Assembly: GCA_021849435.1 (NCBI GenBank)
Contig: JAJZSX010000170.1
Location: 1 to 5,826, forward strand
Reading direction: 5' to 3'
DNA from: Actinomycetes bacterium
Lineage (GTDB): Bacteria; Actinomycetota; Acidimicrobiia; Acidimicrobiales; RAAP-2
Length of the DNA stretch: 5,826 nucleotides
The notes under the pieces were generated by a model. It was not told the origin of the DNA and searched no databases. It saw only the letters and a list, made by a program, of their open reading frames with translations. Within the stretch, counting starts at the first letter, position 1, and every line of letters begins with the position of its first letter. Shown here one piece after another: positions 1-5,826 of this stretch. Made by a program: the position numbers and the translations under genes.

Positions 1-590
1 ATCTCGCGAAAGGGCACCGGATCGATGCGTCGGGCGTAGGCGGTCGCGCCGGCGACGATCAGCTTGGGCCGGTGCGCGAGGGCCAGGTCGCGCACGTTGT
101 CAAAGTCGATGATCTCGCCCGGCGCCTCGGGGTCGTCCGAACGCGGCGTCACACCGTAGGAGACGAAGTGCCAGGCCTTGGAGGTCATTGACGCGGGCGA
201 GCCGTGCGTGAGGTGCCCGCCCTGGTCCAGGCGCATCGCGAGGATCGTGTCGCCCGCCTCGAGCAGCGCCTGGTAGACGGCGACGTTCGCGTTGGCCCCG
301 CTGTGGGGCTGGACGTTGGCGTGGTCGGCGCCAAAGAGCGCGGTCAGACGACGACGCGCGAGGTCCTCGACCTCGTCGACGACCTGGTTGCCGCCGTAGT
401 AGCGGCGCCCGGGATAGCCCTCGGCGTACTTGTTCGTCAGGATCGATCCGGTCGCGGCCATCACCGCGGGCGAGGCGAAGTTCTCACTGGCGATGAGTTG
501 CAGCGTCGTGGTCTGGCGCTCCCACTCTTGGGCGAGGAGGTCGGATACCTCGTCGTCATTGGTGATCCAAGCGTCAAAAGGTGAGCTCAC
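1..590 (-). CDS. glyA: Serine hydroxymethyltransferase, N-terminal 196 residues (cut by window edge)
   Basis: Cytosolic PLP enzyme that interconverts serine plus tetrahydrofolate with glycine plus 5,10-methylene-tetrahydrofolate, the main source of one-carbon units. The start is GTG at 590-588; it fits because the family-typical N-terminus follows and a good AGAGAGG ribosome site lies 5 bases upstream. Visible family blocks: LIASENF (32-38), [15 protein letters not shown] (53-67), [11 protein letters not shown] (92-102) and GGHLTHGS (124-131). Numbering appears to match E. coli GlyA, so Ser35, Glu57, Tyr65 and the PLP-stacking His126 are all present. The PLP-binding lysine lies beyond the window edge, at about residue 230 in a family of about 420 residues, so completeness cannot be judged. 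The start codon overlaps the rpiB stop by four bases (GTGA, 590-587), implying one transcript with translational coupling. Identity is secure from several long conserved blocks. Confidence 0.97.
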   Translation of the reverse strand, partial: MSSPFDAWITNDDEVSDLLAQEWERQTTTLQLIASENFASPAVMAATGSILTNKYAEGYPGRRYYGGNQVVDEVEDLARRRLTALFGADHANVQPHSGANANVAVYQALLEAGDTILAMRLDQGGHLTHGSPASMTSKAWHFVSYGVTPRSDDPEAPGEIIDFDNVRDLALAHRPKLIVAGATAYARRIDPVPFRE

Positions 591-1048
591 GGCTGCCTCT
601 CTGTCAGGGCCGCGTCGAGCGCGGACAGTTTCGCGATGCGTTGAAGGTGGCGTCCCTCGCCCGGAACGGCCGCGAGCCATGCCGCCAAAGCCTCAACCGC
701 CACGGACTCGCCGACCAAGCGGGCACCGAGGCAGAGAACGTTGGCGTGGTTGTGCTCGCGCGCGAGGTGTGCCGAGGTCACGTCATGCACGAGGGCCGCG
801 CGGATTCCGGGGATCTTGTTGGCAGCGATCGAGACTCCGATTCCCGAGCCGCAGACGACGACGCCGAGGTCGGCGTCGCCCGCGACCACGGCACGCGCTG
901 CGGCGGCGGCAAAGTCGGGGTAGTCCACCGACGTGCTCGACGAATCGGTCCCGAAGTCGAGCACCTCATGACCCCAGTCGACCAGCGTCGTCGCCAGCAA
1001 GCTCTTCACGTCGTAGCCGGCGTGGTCGGATCCCAGGGCCACACGCAT
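587..1048 (-). CDS. rpiB: Ribose-5-phosphate isomerase B (RpiB/LacAB family)
   Basis: Cytosolic isomerase of ribose 5-phosphate and ribulose 5-phosphate in the non-oxidative pentose phosphate pathway. At 153 residues it has the usual family length. It opens with [15 protein letters not shown], the classic nucleotide-fold start with His9. The active-site block [16 protein letters not shown] spans 63-78, with catalytic-type Cys66. [17 protein letters not shown] (97-113) carries His99 and Asn100, and Arg133 and Arg137 near the C-terminus fit the phosphate-binding positions. An in-frame GTG nine bases upstream (1057) would add three residues, but ATG at 1048 matches the family N-terminus and the TAGGGT-N7-ATG arrangement. 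The stop overlaps the glyA start. The closely related allose-6-phosphate isomerases cannot be excluded by sequence alone, but linkage to glyA favours the housekeeping role. Confidence 0.95.
   Translation of the reverse strand: MRVALGSDHAGYDVKSLLATTLVDWGHEVLDFGTDSSSTSVDYPDFAAAAARAVVAGDADLGVVVCGSGIGVSIAANKIPGIRAALVHDVTSAHLAREHNHANVLCLGARLVGESVAVEALAAWLAAVPGEGRHLQRIAKLSALDAALTERQP
596..602 (-). promoter_or_regulatory. Ribosome binding site of glyA
   Basis: On the minus strand AGAGAGG lies inside the end of rpiB, 5 bases before the GTG start of glyA at 590. It decides that GTG as the start, because no in-frame ATG lies closer to the conserved N-terminus. Its location within rpiB fits coupled translation. 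Confidence 0.6.
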
Positions 1049-1055
1049 CGCTCCC

Positions 1056-1061
1056 ACCCTA
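1056..1061 (-). promoter_or_regulatory. Candidate -10 box (or Shine-Dalgarno) of rpiB
   Basis: Minus-strand TAGGGT fits the TANNNT pattern of -10 boxes and is followed by exactly 7 bases (GGGAGCG) and then the ATG at 1048. Transcription would then begin at or next to the start codon, giving a leaderless mRNA. The alternative reading is that AGGG inside the hexamer is a Shine-Dalgarno site 8 bases from the ATG, with the promoter further upstream. Sequence alone does not decide. Confidence 0.4.
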
Positions 1062-1089
1062 CCCGTCGACCGTTCTCGGTCTTCTGATC

Positions 1090-1103
1090 GTGAGAGCCTT
1101 CAC
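1090..1103. promoter_or_regulatory. Candidate CRP/FNR-type operator, GTGA-N6-TCAC
   Basis: The sequence GTGAGAGCCTTCAC has perfect 4-base inverted arms separated by six bases, the core of the CRP-family consensus TGTGA-N6-TCACA. The outermost consensus positions are C (not T) on the left and T (not A) on the right. It abuts the TAGGAT hexamer of the carboxylase operon, so a bound regulator would block the zone between -35 and -10 and most likely repress the rightward genes. No regulator gene is in the window. The assignment rests only on the motif. Confidence 0.3.
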
Positions 1104-1109
1104 TAGGAT
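1104..1109 (+). promoter_or_regulatory. Candidate -10 box (or Shine-Dalgarno) of the carboxylase operon
   Basis: TAGGAT fits TANNNT and ends 7 bases before ATG 1117, the spacing expected of a leaderless transcript. Equally, the AGGA within it (1105-1108) is an acceptable Shine-Dalgarno core 8 bases from the ATG. Either reading supports 1117 as the true start, even though the frame is open for more than 200 codons upstream, antisense to rpiB and glyA. Confidence 0.4.
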
Positions 1110-1116
1110 CGGGCGA

Positions 1117-2751
1117 ATGGAGCGTCCCGGAATCGCCCCGCCTCTCGGCTCAGCGCTCGACACGACCTCGGAGCGCTTCCTCGCCAACCGCGCGGACATG
1201 CTCGAACAGCTCGCCGTGATCGACGACCTGCTCGATCAGGCCGAGGCCGGTGGCGGCGAGGCCGCCATGAACCGCATGCGCAGCCGGGCCAAGATGCCGG
1301 TACGCGAGCGCATCGCCGCGGTGCTCGATCCCGACTCGCCCTTCCTCGAGATCTCCCCGCTCGCCGGCTACGGCTCGGACTATGCCATCGGCGGCGGAAT
1401 GGTGGTGGGCATCGGCGTGATCGCCGGCACCGAGTGCGTCATCATGGCGAACGACCCCTCGGTGCTCGGGGGGGCGCTCACGGCGTATTCGGCCAAGAAG
1501 TGGATGCGCGCCCTCGAGATCGCGCGCGACAACGAGATCCCCTACGTCAGCTTTGTCGAATCCGCCGGCGCCGACTTGCGCGTGGGCGGTGGCAGCGGGC
1601 GCATGGGCACCGGTCACTTCGCCGAGAGCGGCCGCTTCTTCTACGACCTCATTGAACTGTCCAAGATGCGCGTGCCCACGGTGTGCGTGGTCTTTGGCTC
1701 GTCGACAGCCGGCGGCGCCTACCAGCCGGGACTCTCGGACTACAACATCGTGGTGAAGGACCAGTCCAAGGTGTTCCTAGCGGGCCCGCCTCTCGTCAAG
1801 ATGGCCACCGGCGAGCAGTCCGACGACGAGACCCTCGGCGGCGCGCGACTGCACGCGGAGGTCTCGGGGCTCGGTGACTATTTCGCCGAGGACGAGATGG
1901 ACGCGCTACGGATCTGTCGCGAAGTGGTGGGGCACCTCAACTGGAGAAAGCGCGGCCCGGGTCCGAGCATCGTGAGCGCCCCCCCGCGCTACGACAGCGA
2001 AGAGCTGCTCGGCCTTATCAGTCGCGACCTGCGCCAAGCCGTAGACGTGCGCGACGTGATCGCGCGCGTCGTCGACGATTCGCGCTTCGAGGAATTCAAG
2101 GCACGCTACGGCGAGACCCTGGTGTGCGGATGGGCGTCGATCCACGGTTATCCGGTGGGAATACTCGGCAACAACGGGGTCATCCAGCCGCGCGCCGCCG
2201 AGAAGGCCGGCCAGTTCATCCAGCTGTGCAACCAGATCGACGTGCCCCTCATCTTCTTGCAGAACATCACCGGCTACATGGTGGGCCGCGAGGCCGAGGC
2301 CGAGGGGATCATCAAGAAGGGCTCGCAGATGCTCAACGCGGTGACCAACTCGACGGTCCCGCACCTCACCGTGATCCTCGGGGCCTCCTACGGTGCCGGC
2401 ACCTACGGCATGTCAGGACGCGCCTTCGGCAACCGCTTCACCTTCTTATGGCCGACTGCCAAGATCGCCGTCATGGGTCCCAAGCAGATCGCCGGTGTGA
2501 TGAGTCAGGTCCGCCGCGCCGCCGCCGAGCGCAAGGGCGAACCCTTCGACGAGGACGAGGACGCCAAGGTCGTCGCCATGGTCGAAGAGAACCAGGAGCA
2601 GGGATCCCTCGCCCTGGTCGCGACGGGTGCGGTGAGCGACGACGGCATCATCGACCCGCGCGACACCCGCACCGTCCTCGGGTTGTGCCTATCGGTCGTG
2701 CGCTCCAAGCCCATCGAGGGCGCGTCGTCCTTTGGGGTGTTTCGCCTATGA
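1117..2751 (+). CDS. Acyl-CoA carboxylase, carboxyltransferase beta subunit, methylcrotonyl/geranyl-CoA carboxylase type
   Basis: Transfers carboxyl from carboxybiotin to an acyl-CoA; partner of the alpha subunit encoded next. At 544 residues it has the normal length. The N-terminal part (about 25-290) carries the first crotonase-like carboxyltransferase domain with GSSTAGGAYQPGLSD (194-208) and IFLAGPPLVK-like VFLAGPPLVKMATGE. The second domain (about 300-535) has VGILGNNGV, LIFLQNITGYMVGRE and the oxyanion-type turn GASYGAGTYGMSGRAF (422-437). The tail DDGIIDPRDTR and final SFGVFRL match methylcrotonyl-CoA carboxylase beta chains better than propionyl- or acetyl-CoA types. ATG 1117 is chosen for its TAGGAT-N7 context and the family-like N-terminus (PPLGSAL). 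The stop overlaps the alpha-subunit start. Residues 155-172 (RVGGGSGRMGTGHFAESG) differ from the PRQ...FPDREHFG stretch I recall from classical methylcrotonyl enzymes, so the exact substrate is uncertain; 3-methylcrotonyl-CoA, geranyl-CoA or a related branched acyl-CoA are candidates. Confidence 0.92.
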   Translation: MERPGIAPPLGSALDTTSERFLANRADMLEQLAVIDDLLDQAEAGGGEAAMNRMRSRAKMPVRERIAAVLDPDSPFLEISPLAGYGSDYAIGGGMVVGIGVIAGTECVIMANDPSVLGGALTAYSAKKWMRALEIARDNEIPYVSFVESAGADLRVGGGSGRMGTGHFAESGRFFYDLIELSKMRVPTVCVVFGSSTAGGAYQPGLSDYNIVVKDQSKVFLAGPPLVKMATGEQSDDETLGGARLHAEVSGLGDYFAEDEMDALRICREVVGHLNWRKRGPGPSIVSAPPRYDSEELLGLISRDLRQAVDVRDVIARVVDDSRFEEFKARYGETLVCGWASIHGYPVGILGNNGVIQPRAAEKAGQFIQLCNQIDVPLIFLQNITGYMVGREAEAEGIIKKGSQMLNAVTNSTVPHLTVILGASYGAGTYGMSGRAFGNRFTFLWPTAKIAVMGPKQIAGVMSQVRRAAAERKGEPFDEDEDAKVVAMVEENQEQGSLALVATGAVSDDGIIDPRDTRTVLGLCLSVVRSKPIEGASSFGVFRL

Positions 2752-4673
2752 GTTTCGACACGCTTCTCATCGCTAATCGCGGCGAGATCGCCCGGCGGGT
2801 CGCGCGGGCCGGTCGCGAGATGGGGCTGCGCGTCATCGGCGTCTACGTCGAGGCCGACGCGAACGAACCCTTCGTCGCCGACTGCGACGAGGCGGTCCTG
2901 CTCGAGACGTCCTACTTGGACGGCGCCGCCATCGTCGCCGCCGCGCGCGCCAGCGGCGCGCAGGCCATCCATCCCGGCTACGGGTTCCTCTCGGAGAACG
3001 CCCTCTTCGCCACGATGGTCGAAGAGGCCGGGCTCACGTGGGTGGGGCCACCGGCGCGCGTCATTCGCGCGATGGGCGACAAGATCGCGGCCAAGGCGCT
3101 CGCTCGCGAGGCCGGCGTCGCGGTCCTGCTCTCGAGCGACGATCCCGCCGCGGCCGATCAGGTGGGCTATCCCCTCTTGATCAAGGCCGCCGCCGGCGGC
3201 GGCGGCAAGGGCATGCGCGTCGTCACGCGCCGCGAGGACTTCGACGACGCGCTCGCGGCCGCCCAGCGCGAAGCCGCGAGCGCCTTTGGTGACGACCGGG
3301 TGTTCGTCGAGCGCTACGTCGCCGCTTCGCGCCACGTCGAAATCCAGATCGTTGGCGATCACTTCGGCAACCTGATCCACCTGGGCGAGCGCGAGTGCTC
3401 GATCCAGCGCCGCCACCAGAAGCTCGTCGAGGAGTCCCCCTCGAGCGCCCTGACCGCGCCAATGCGCGCGGCCATGGGTGAGGCAGCCCTCAACCTCGCG
3501 CGAGCCATCAACTATCACTCGGTGGGCACCGTTGAATTCCTCGTCGATGACGACACCCGCGAGTTCTTCTTTCTCGAGGTCAACACCCGTCTGCAGGTCG
3601 AGCACCCGGTGACCGAGGAAGTGACCGGCGTGGACCTCGTGCGCACCCAGCTGCGCATCGCCGCGGGCGAACCGCTCGACATGGTCCAAGACGACGTCGT
3701 GAGCCGGGGCCACGCCATCGAGGTGCGTCTCTGCGCCGAGGACCCGGCGAACGGCTTCCTGCCTGCGACGGGTACGATCGCGGCCTTCGAGCCGGCGCCA
3801 TATACGCCGGTGCGCATCGAGTCCGGCATCGAAGTCGGCTCACGCGTCAGCGTCTCCTTCGACCCCCTGCTGGCCAAGATCATCGCAGTCGCACCGACAC
3901 GCGTCGAGGCCGCCACCACCCTGGCGCGGGCCCTCGAAGGACTGCACCTGGGCGGTGTGACGACGAATCGCGACTTTCTCGCCGCGACCCTTCGCCACGA
4001 GGGATTCCTCACCGGAGACACGACGACGGACTTCATCTCGCGCTACGAGCCCGCCCGCGAGCTCGTCCTGGACGAGGACGAAACGACCTTCGCCACGACC
4101 GCGGCCGCGCTGTGGCTCGAAGAGAGGAACCGGACCAACGCGCCCGTCCTGGCCTTCGTGCCCAGCGGCTGGCGCAACGCGCGACTGCCGCGCGAGAGCG
4201 TGACCCTGCGTCGCCAGGGGGACCACGTCGTGACCTACCGGCGCCGACGCGACGGCGCCTTCGACGTGGACGCGGGACTGGCGCGCGTGCGCGCCTGGAG
4301 CGAGCGGTCCATCGACCTCGAGTTCAACGGCCGACGCGCCAACGTGCGCGTCACCGCCGACGGTGACCACCTCCACGTCCAGGTGCGCCGCGGCACCGCG
4401 ACCTTCCAGGTCGTGCCACGCTTCGTCGTGCCCGGATCAGAGGAGATCCACGGTGGCCTCATCGCGCCGATGCCCGGCGTGGTCCTCGCAGTGCGCGCCG
4501 AGGTCGGCCAACGCGTGCACGCCGGCGACACCCTGGTCGTGCTCGAGGCCATGAAGATGGAGCACGTGATCACCGCGCCGCACGACTGCGTCGTTACCGA
4601 CGTGTTCGTCGCGCCCTCTCAGCAGGTGGACCGAGGCACCGCGCTGCTCGCCGTGAGCGAGGCCAACGGGTGA
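2748..4673 (+). CDS. Acyl-CoA carboxylase alpha subunit (biotin carboxylase plus biotin carrier protein)
   Basis: Carboxylates its own biotin with ATP and bicarbonate and delivers it to the beta subunit. The protein has 641 residues in family order. The biotin carboxylase region (1 to about 445) opens with LIANRGEIARR. It has Lys112 in MGDK, Lys146 before the AGGGGKGMR nucleotide loop, CSIQRRHQKLVEE with His223 and Lys225, and FLEVNTRLQVEHPVTEE with Glu277, Asn279 and catalytic Arg281. A linker/BT-like region with PSGWRNARLP follows at about 450-560. The biotin carrier domain (about 568-637) has APMPG and the biotinylation site EAMKMEHVI with Lys603, 38 residues from the end. ATG 2748 overlaps the upstream stop (ATGA), with only a weak GGGG 10 bases upstream, so coupling probably drives initiation. 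The A-to-B domain loop after AGVAVL is shorter than in E. coli AccC and lacks its PG motif. All catalytic landmarks are intact. Confidence 0.95.
   Translation: MSFDTLLIANRGEIARRVARAGREMGLRVIGVYVEADANEPFVADCDEAVLLETSYLDGAAIVAAARASGAQAIHPGYGFLSENALFATMVEEAGLTWVGPPARVIRAMGDKIAAKALAREAGVAVLLSSDDPAAADQVGYPLLIKAAAGGGGKGMRVVTRREDFDDALAAAQREAASAFGDDRVFVERYVAASRHVEIQIVGDHFGNLIHLGERECSIQRRHQKLVEESPSSALTAPMRAAMGEAALNLARAINYHSVGTVEFLVDDDTREFFFLEVNTRLQVEHPVTEEVTGVDLVRTQLRIAAGEPLDMVQDDVVSRGHAIEVRLCAEDPANGFLPATGTIAAFEPAPYTPVRIESGIEVGSRVSVSFDPLLAKIIAVAPTRVEAATTLARALEGLHLGGVTTNRDFLAATLRHEGFLTGDTTTDFISRYEPARELVLDEDETTFATTAAALWLEERNRTNAPVLAFVPSGWRNARLPRESVTLRRQGDHVVTYRRRRDGAFDVDAGLARVRAWSERSIDLEFNGRRANVRVTADGDHLHVQVRRGTATFQVVPRFVVPGSEEIHGGLIAPMPGVVLAVRAEVGQRVHAGDTLVVLEAMKMEHVITAPHDCVVTDVFVAPSQQVDRGTALLAVSEANG
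4659..4662 (+). promoter_or_regulatory. Ribosome binding site of the AtuA-family gene
   Basis: GAGG inside the last codons of the alpha subunit lies 7 bases before GTG 4670. It supports this GTG as the start, since the conserved N-terminal block (RVANCSGFYGDR) begins six codons later. Confidence 0.5.
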
Positions 4674-5826
4674 AGGACCCCCTTCGCGTCGCCAACTGCT
4701 CGGGCTTCTACGGGGACCGACTGAGCGCGGCAGCCGAGATGGTCGAGGGCGGACCCATCGACTTCCTGACGGGCGACTGGCTGGCGGAGCTGACCATGCT
4801 CATCCTCGCGCGCACCCGCGCCAAGCATCCCGGCGCGGGATACGCGCGCAGCTTCCTGACCCAGTTGGAGGGCGTCCTCGAGCCGTGTCTAGAGCGCGGC
4901 ATCAAGATCGTCTCCAACGCCGGCGGCCTGGATCCCGACCGCCTGGCTGAGGAGGTGGCGGCCCTCGCCGCACGCCTAGGGCTCTCGGCGCGGGTGGCCT
5001 ACGTGAACGGCGACGACCTGCTTGAGCGCCTCGACGGCAGCGATGCGCTCAAAGTACCGCTCACCCATTTCGAGACGGGCAGTCCCGTGACGCGCGACGG
5101 CGTCGTCTCGGCCAACGCTTACCTCGGCTGCTTTGGCATCGTCGAGGCGCTGAACCAGGGCGCCGACGTGGTCGTGACCGGTCGGGTTACCGACGCAGCC
5201 GTCGTCTGCGGACCGGCCGCCTGGCACCACGGATGGGCACGCGACGAGTTCGACGCCCTCGCCGGGGCCGTCGTAGCCGGCCACGTCATCGAGTGCGGGG
5301 CCCAGGCGACCGGGGGCAACTACTCATTCTTCACCGAGGTCGCCGACATGTCCCACGTGGGTTTCCCCTGGGTCGAGATCGCCGCTGACGGATCGTGCGT
5401 CGTGGGTAAGCACGACGGCACCGGCGGCGAGGTATCGATCGGCACGGTGACTTCCCAGCTTCTCTATGAGATCGGCGGACCGCGCTACTACGGCCCTGAC
5501 GTGACCGCGCGCTTCGACACCATCCGCCTGACTCAGATCGCACCGGACCGCGTCGCGATCTCCGGCGTGCGCGGCGAGGCGCCGCCGTCGACACTTAAGG
5601 TCGCCATGAACAGGCTCGGCGGGTACCGCCAGGACCTTACGGTGGCCCTCACGGGGCTCGACATCGAGGAGAAGGCCTCCCTCGTAGAACGGGCCTTCTG
5701 GGAGCGGTCCCCGGTAGCCAAGGGCGACATCGCGAGTGTGACGACGCGCGTCTCTCGCACCGACAAGGCCGACCCGGCGACCAACGAAGAAGCGGTCGCG
5801 CTGTGGCGACTGACCTTGAAGGATCC
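4670..5826 (+). CDS. Acyclic terpene utilisation AtuA family protein (DUF1446), cut by window edge after 385 residues
   Basis: Family named after AtuA of the Pseudomonas citronellol/geraniol pathway; its biochemical role is not established to my knowledge. Translation from GTG 4670 stays open to the window end. Family blocks: VANCSGFYGDR (7-17), IVSNAGGLDP (80-89), VVVTGRVTDAAVV (167-179), GHVIECGAQATGGN (204-217) and KHDGTGGEVSIGTVTSQLLY (247-266). There is no signal peptide or membrane segment, so it is probably cytosolic. Members run from roughly 450 to 600 residues, so the C-terminus is missing here. GTG overlaps the alpha-subunit stop (GTGA, 4670-4673), making it third in the carboxylase operon. 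In Pseudomonas the atu cluster also encodes geranyl-CoA carboxylase, so the same association recurs here. It may assist the carboxylase product or a later step, which is inference. Family assignment is firm, function is not. Confidence 0.9.
   Translation, partial: MKDPLRVANCSGFYGDRLSAAAEMVEGGPIDFLTGDWLAELTMLILARTRAKHPGAGYARSFLTQLEGVLEPCLERGIKIVSNAGGLDPDRLAEEVAALAARLGLSARVAYVNGDDLLERLDGSDALKVPLTHFETGSPVTRDGVVSANAYLGCFGIVEALNQGADVVVTGRVTDAAVVCGPAAWHHGWARDEFDALAGAVVAGHVIECGAQATGGNYSFFTEVADMSHVGFPWVEIAADGSCVVGKHDGTGGEVSIGTVTSQLLYEIGGPRYYGPDVTARFDTIRLTQIAPDRVAISGVRGEAPPSTLKVAMNRLGGYRQDLTVALTGLDIEEKASLVERAFWERSPVAKGDIASVTTRVSRTDKADPATNEEAVALWRLTLKD

Larger units (their letters stand above)
1049..1116. 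promoter_or_regulatory. Divergent intergenic promoter region between rpiB-glyA and the carboxylase operon
   Basis: This 68-base gap separates the ATG codons of two oppositely oriented genes and is the only non-coding stretch in the window. It must hold the promoters of both blocks, unless transcription of the left block enters through some distant antisense route, which is unlikely. Both sides show a TAGGRT hexamer ending 7 bases before the ATG. No convincing TTGACA-like -35 box is visible at 16-18 bases from either hexamer. The two possible -35 zones would overlap around 1079-1086, so the two promoters could compete for polymerase. No terminator or riboswitch would fit here. Confidence 0.7.

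Noticed and set aside
581..590. 10-base palindrome GTGAGCTCAC at the rpiB/glyA junction
   Set aside because: It contains the glyA start and rpiB stop and is fully coding. It is too short to call an operator or hairpin, and chance is sufficient explanation.
430..1116. Open frame extending 229 codons upstream of the carboxyltransferase ATG
   Set aside because: It runs antisense through rpiB and the start of glyA, and its translation is Arg/Ser/Pro-rich low-complexity sequence with no family match. Homology to carboxyltransferases begins only after ATG 1117.
2124..2747. Open frame extending about 208 codons upstream of the alpha-subunit ATG
   Set aside because: It overlaps the conserved second carboxyltransferase domain in another frame, and its product is Arg/Gly-rich. 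It is a shadow caused by high GC.
3186..3203. Perfect 18-base GC palindrome made of GCC and GGC triplets
   Set aside because: It encodes the Ala-Ala-Ala-Gly-Gly-Gly-Gly stretch of the ATP-binding loop with G/C-ending codons, so protein conservation explains it. There is no T-run for a terminator, and it lies mid-gene.
2505..3713. 402-codon antisense open frame across the beta/alpha junction
   Set aside because: Antisense to two well-conserved genes, rich in Asp/Gly/Arg/Val from complementary GC-rich codons, with no recognisable domain and no independent promoter or ribosome site.
5821..5826. Window ends exactly in GGATCC (BamHI site)
   Set aside because: It could reflect a cloning boundary, but the opposite end shows no matching site and the reading frame of the AtuA-family gene runs through it normally. 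There is no biological meaning that I can support.

Overview
The window is GC-rich bacterial chromosome with strongly G/C-ending codons. It holds five protein genes in two divergent blocks, and both outer genes are cut by the window edges. No RNA gene, CRISPR array, insertion sequence or integration signature is visible. The style of the DNA suggests a high-GC actinobacterium: very compact genes, GTG starts, and possible leaderless promoters. RpiB is of the E. coli catalytic type, not the mycobacterial type, so a branch outside the classical Actinomycetes (for example Acidimicrobiia) is my guess. That placement is inference only.

Left block (minus strand, 1-1048): rpiB, ribose-5-phosphate isomerase B, is followed with a 4-base stop/start overlap by the first 196 residues of glyA, serine hydroxymethyltransferase. 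Together they serve pentose-phosphate and one-carbon/serine-glycine metabolism. rpiB-glyA adjacency is known in several bacterial phyla.

Centre (1049-1116): a 68-base divergent promoter region. Reading outward, both genes show a TAGGRT hexamer exactly 7 bases before the ATG, which fits either leaderless promoters or Shine-Dalgarno sites. A GTGA-N6-TCAC palindrome, like a CRP/FNR-family operator core, abuts the rightward hexamer.

Right block (plus strand, 1117-5826): a biotin-dependent acyl-CoA carboxylase, made of a carboxyltransferase beta subunit (544 aa) and a biotin carboxylase/biotin carrier alpha subunit (641 aa), followed by a gene of the acyclic terpene utilisation AtuA family (DUF1446), cut at 385 residues. 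Each junction is a 4-base overlap (ATGA, GTGA), so this is a translationally coupled operon. The carboxylase resembles the 3-methylcrotonyl-CoA/geranyl-CoA class. The AtuA neighbour suggests breakdown of branched or terpenoid acyl-CoAs, but the true substrate is open because the acyl-CoA-binding loop of the beta subunit differs from classical methylcrotonyl-CoA carboxylase.

Nothing in the window is a wholly unknown system. The points worth following are the carboxylase-AtuA pairing with its altered loops, and the symmetric divergent promoter region with its candidate operator.
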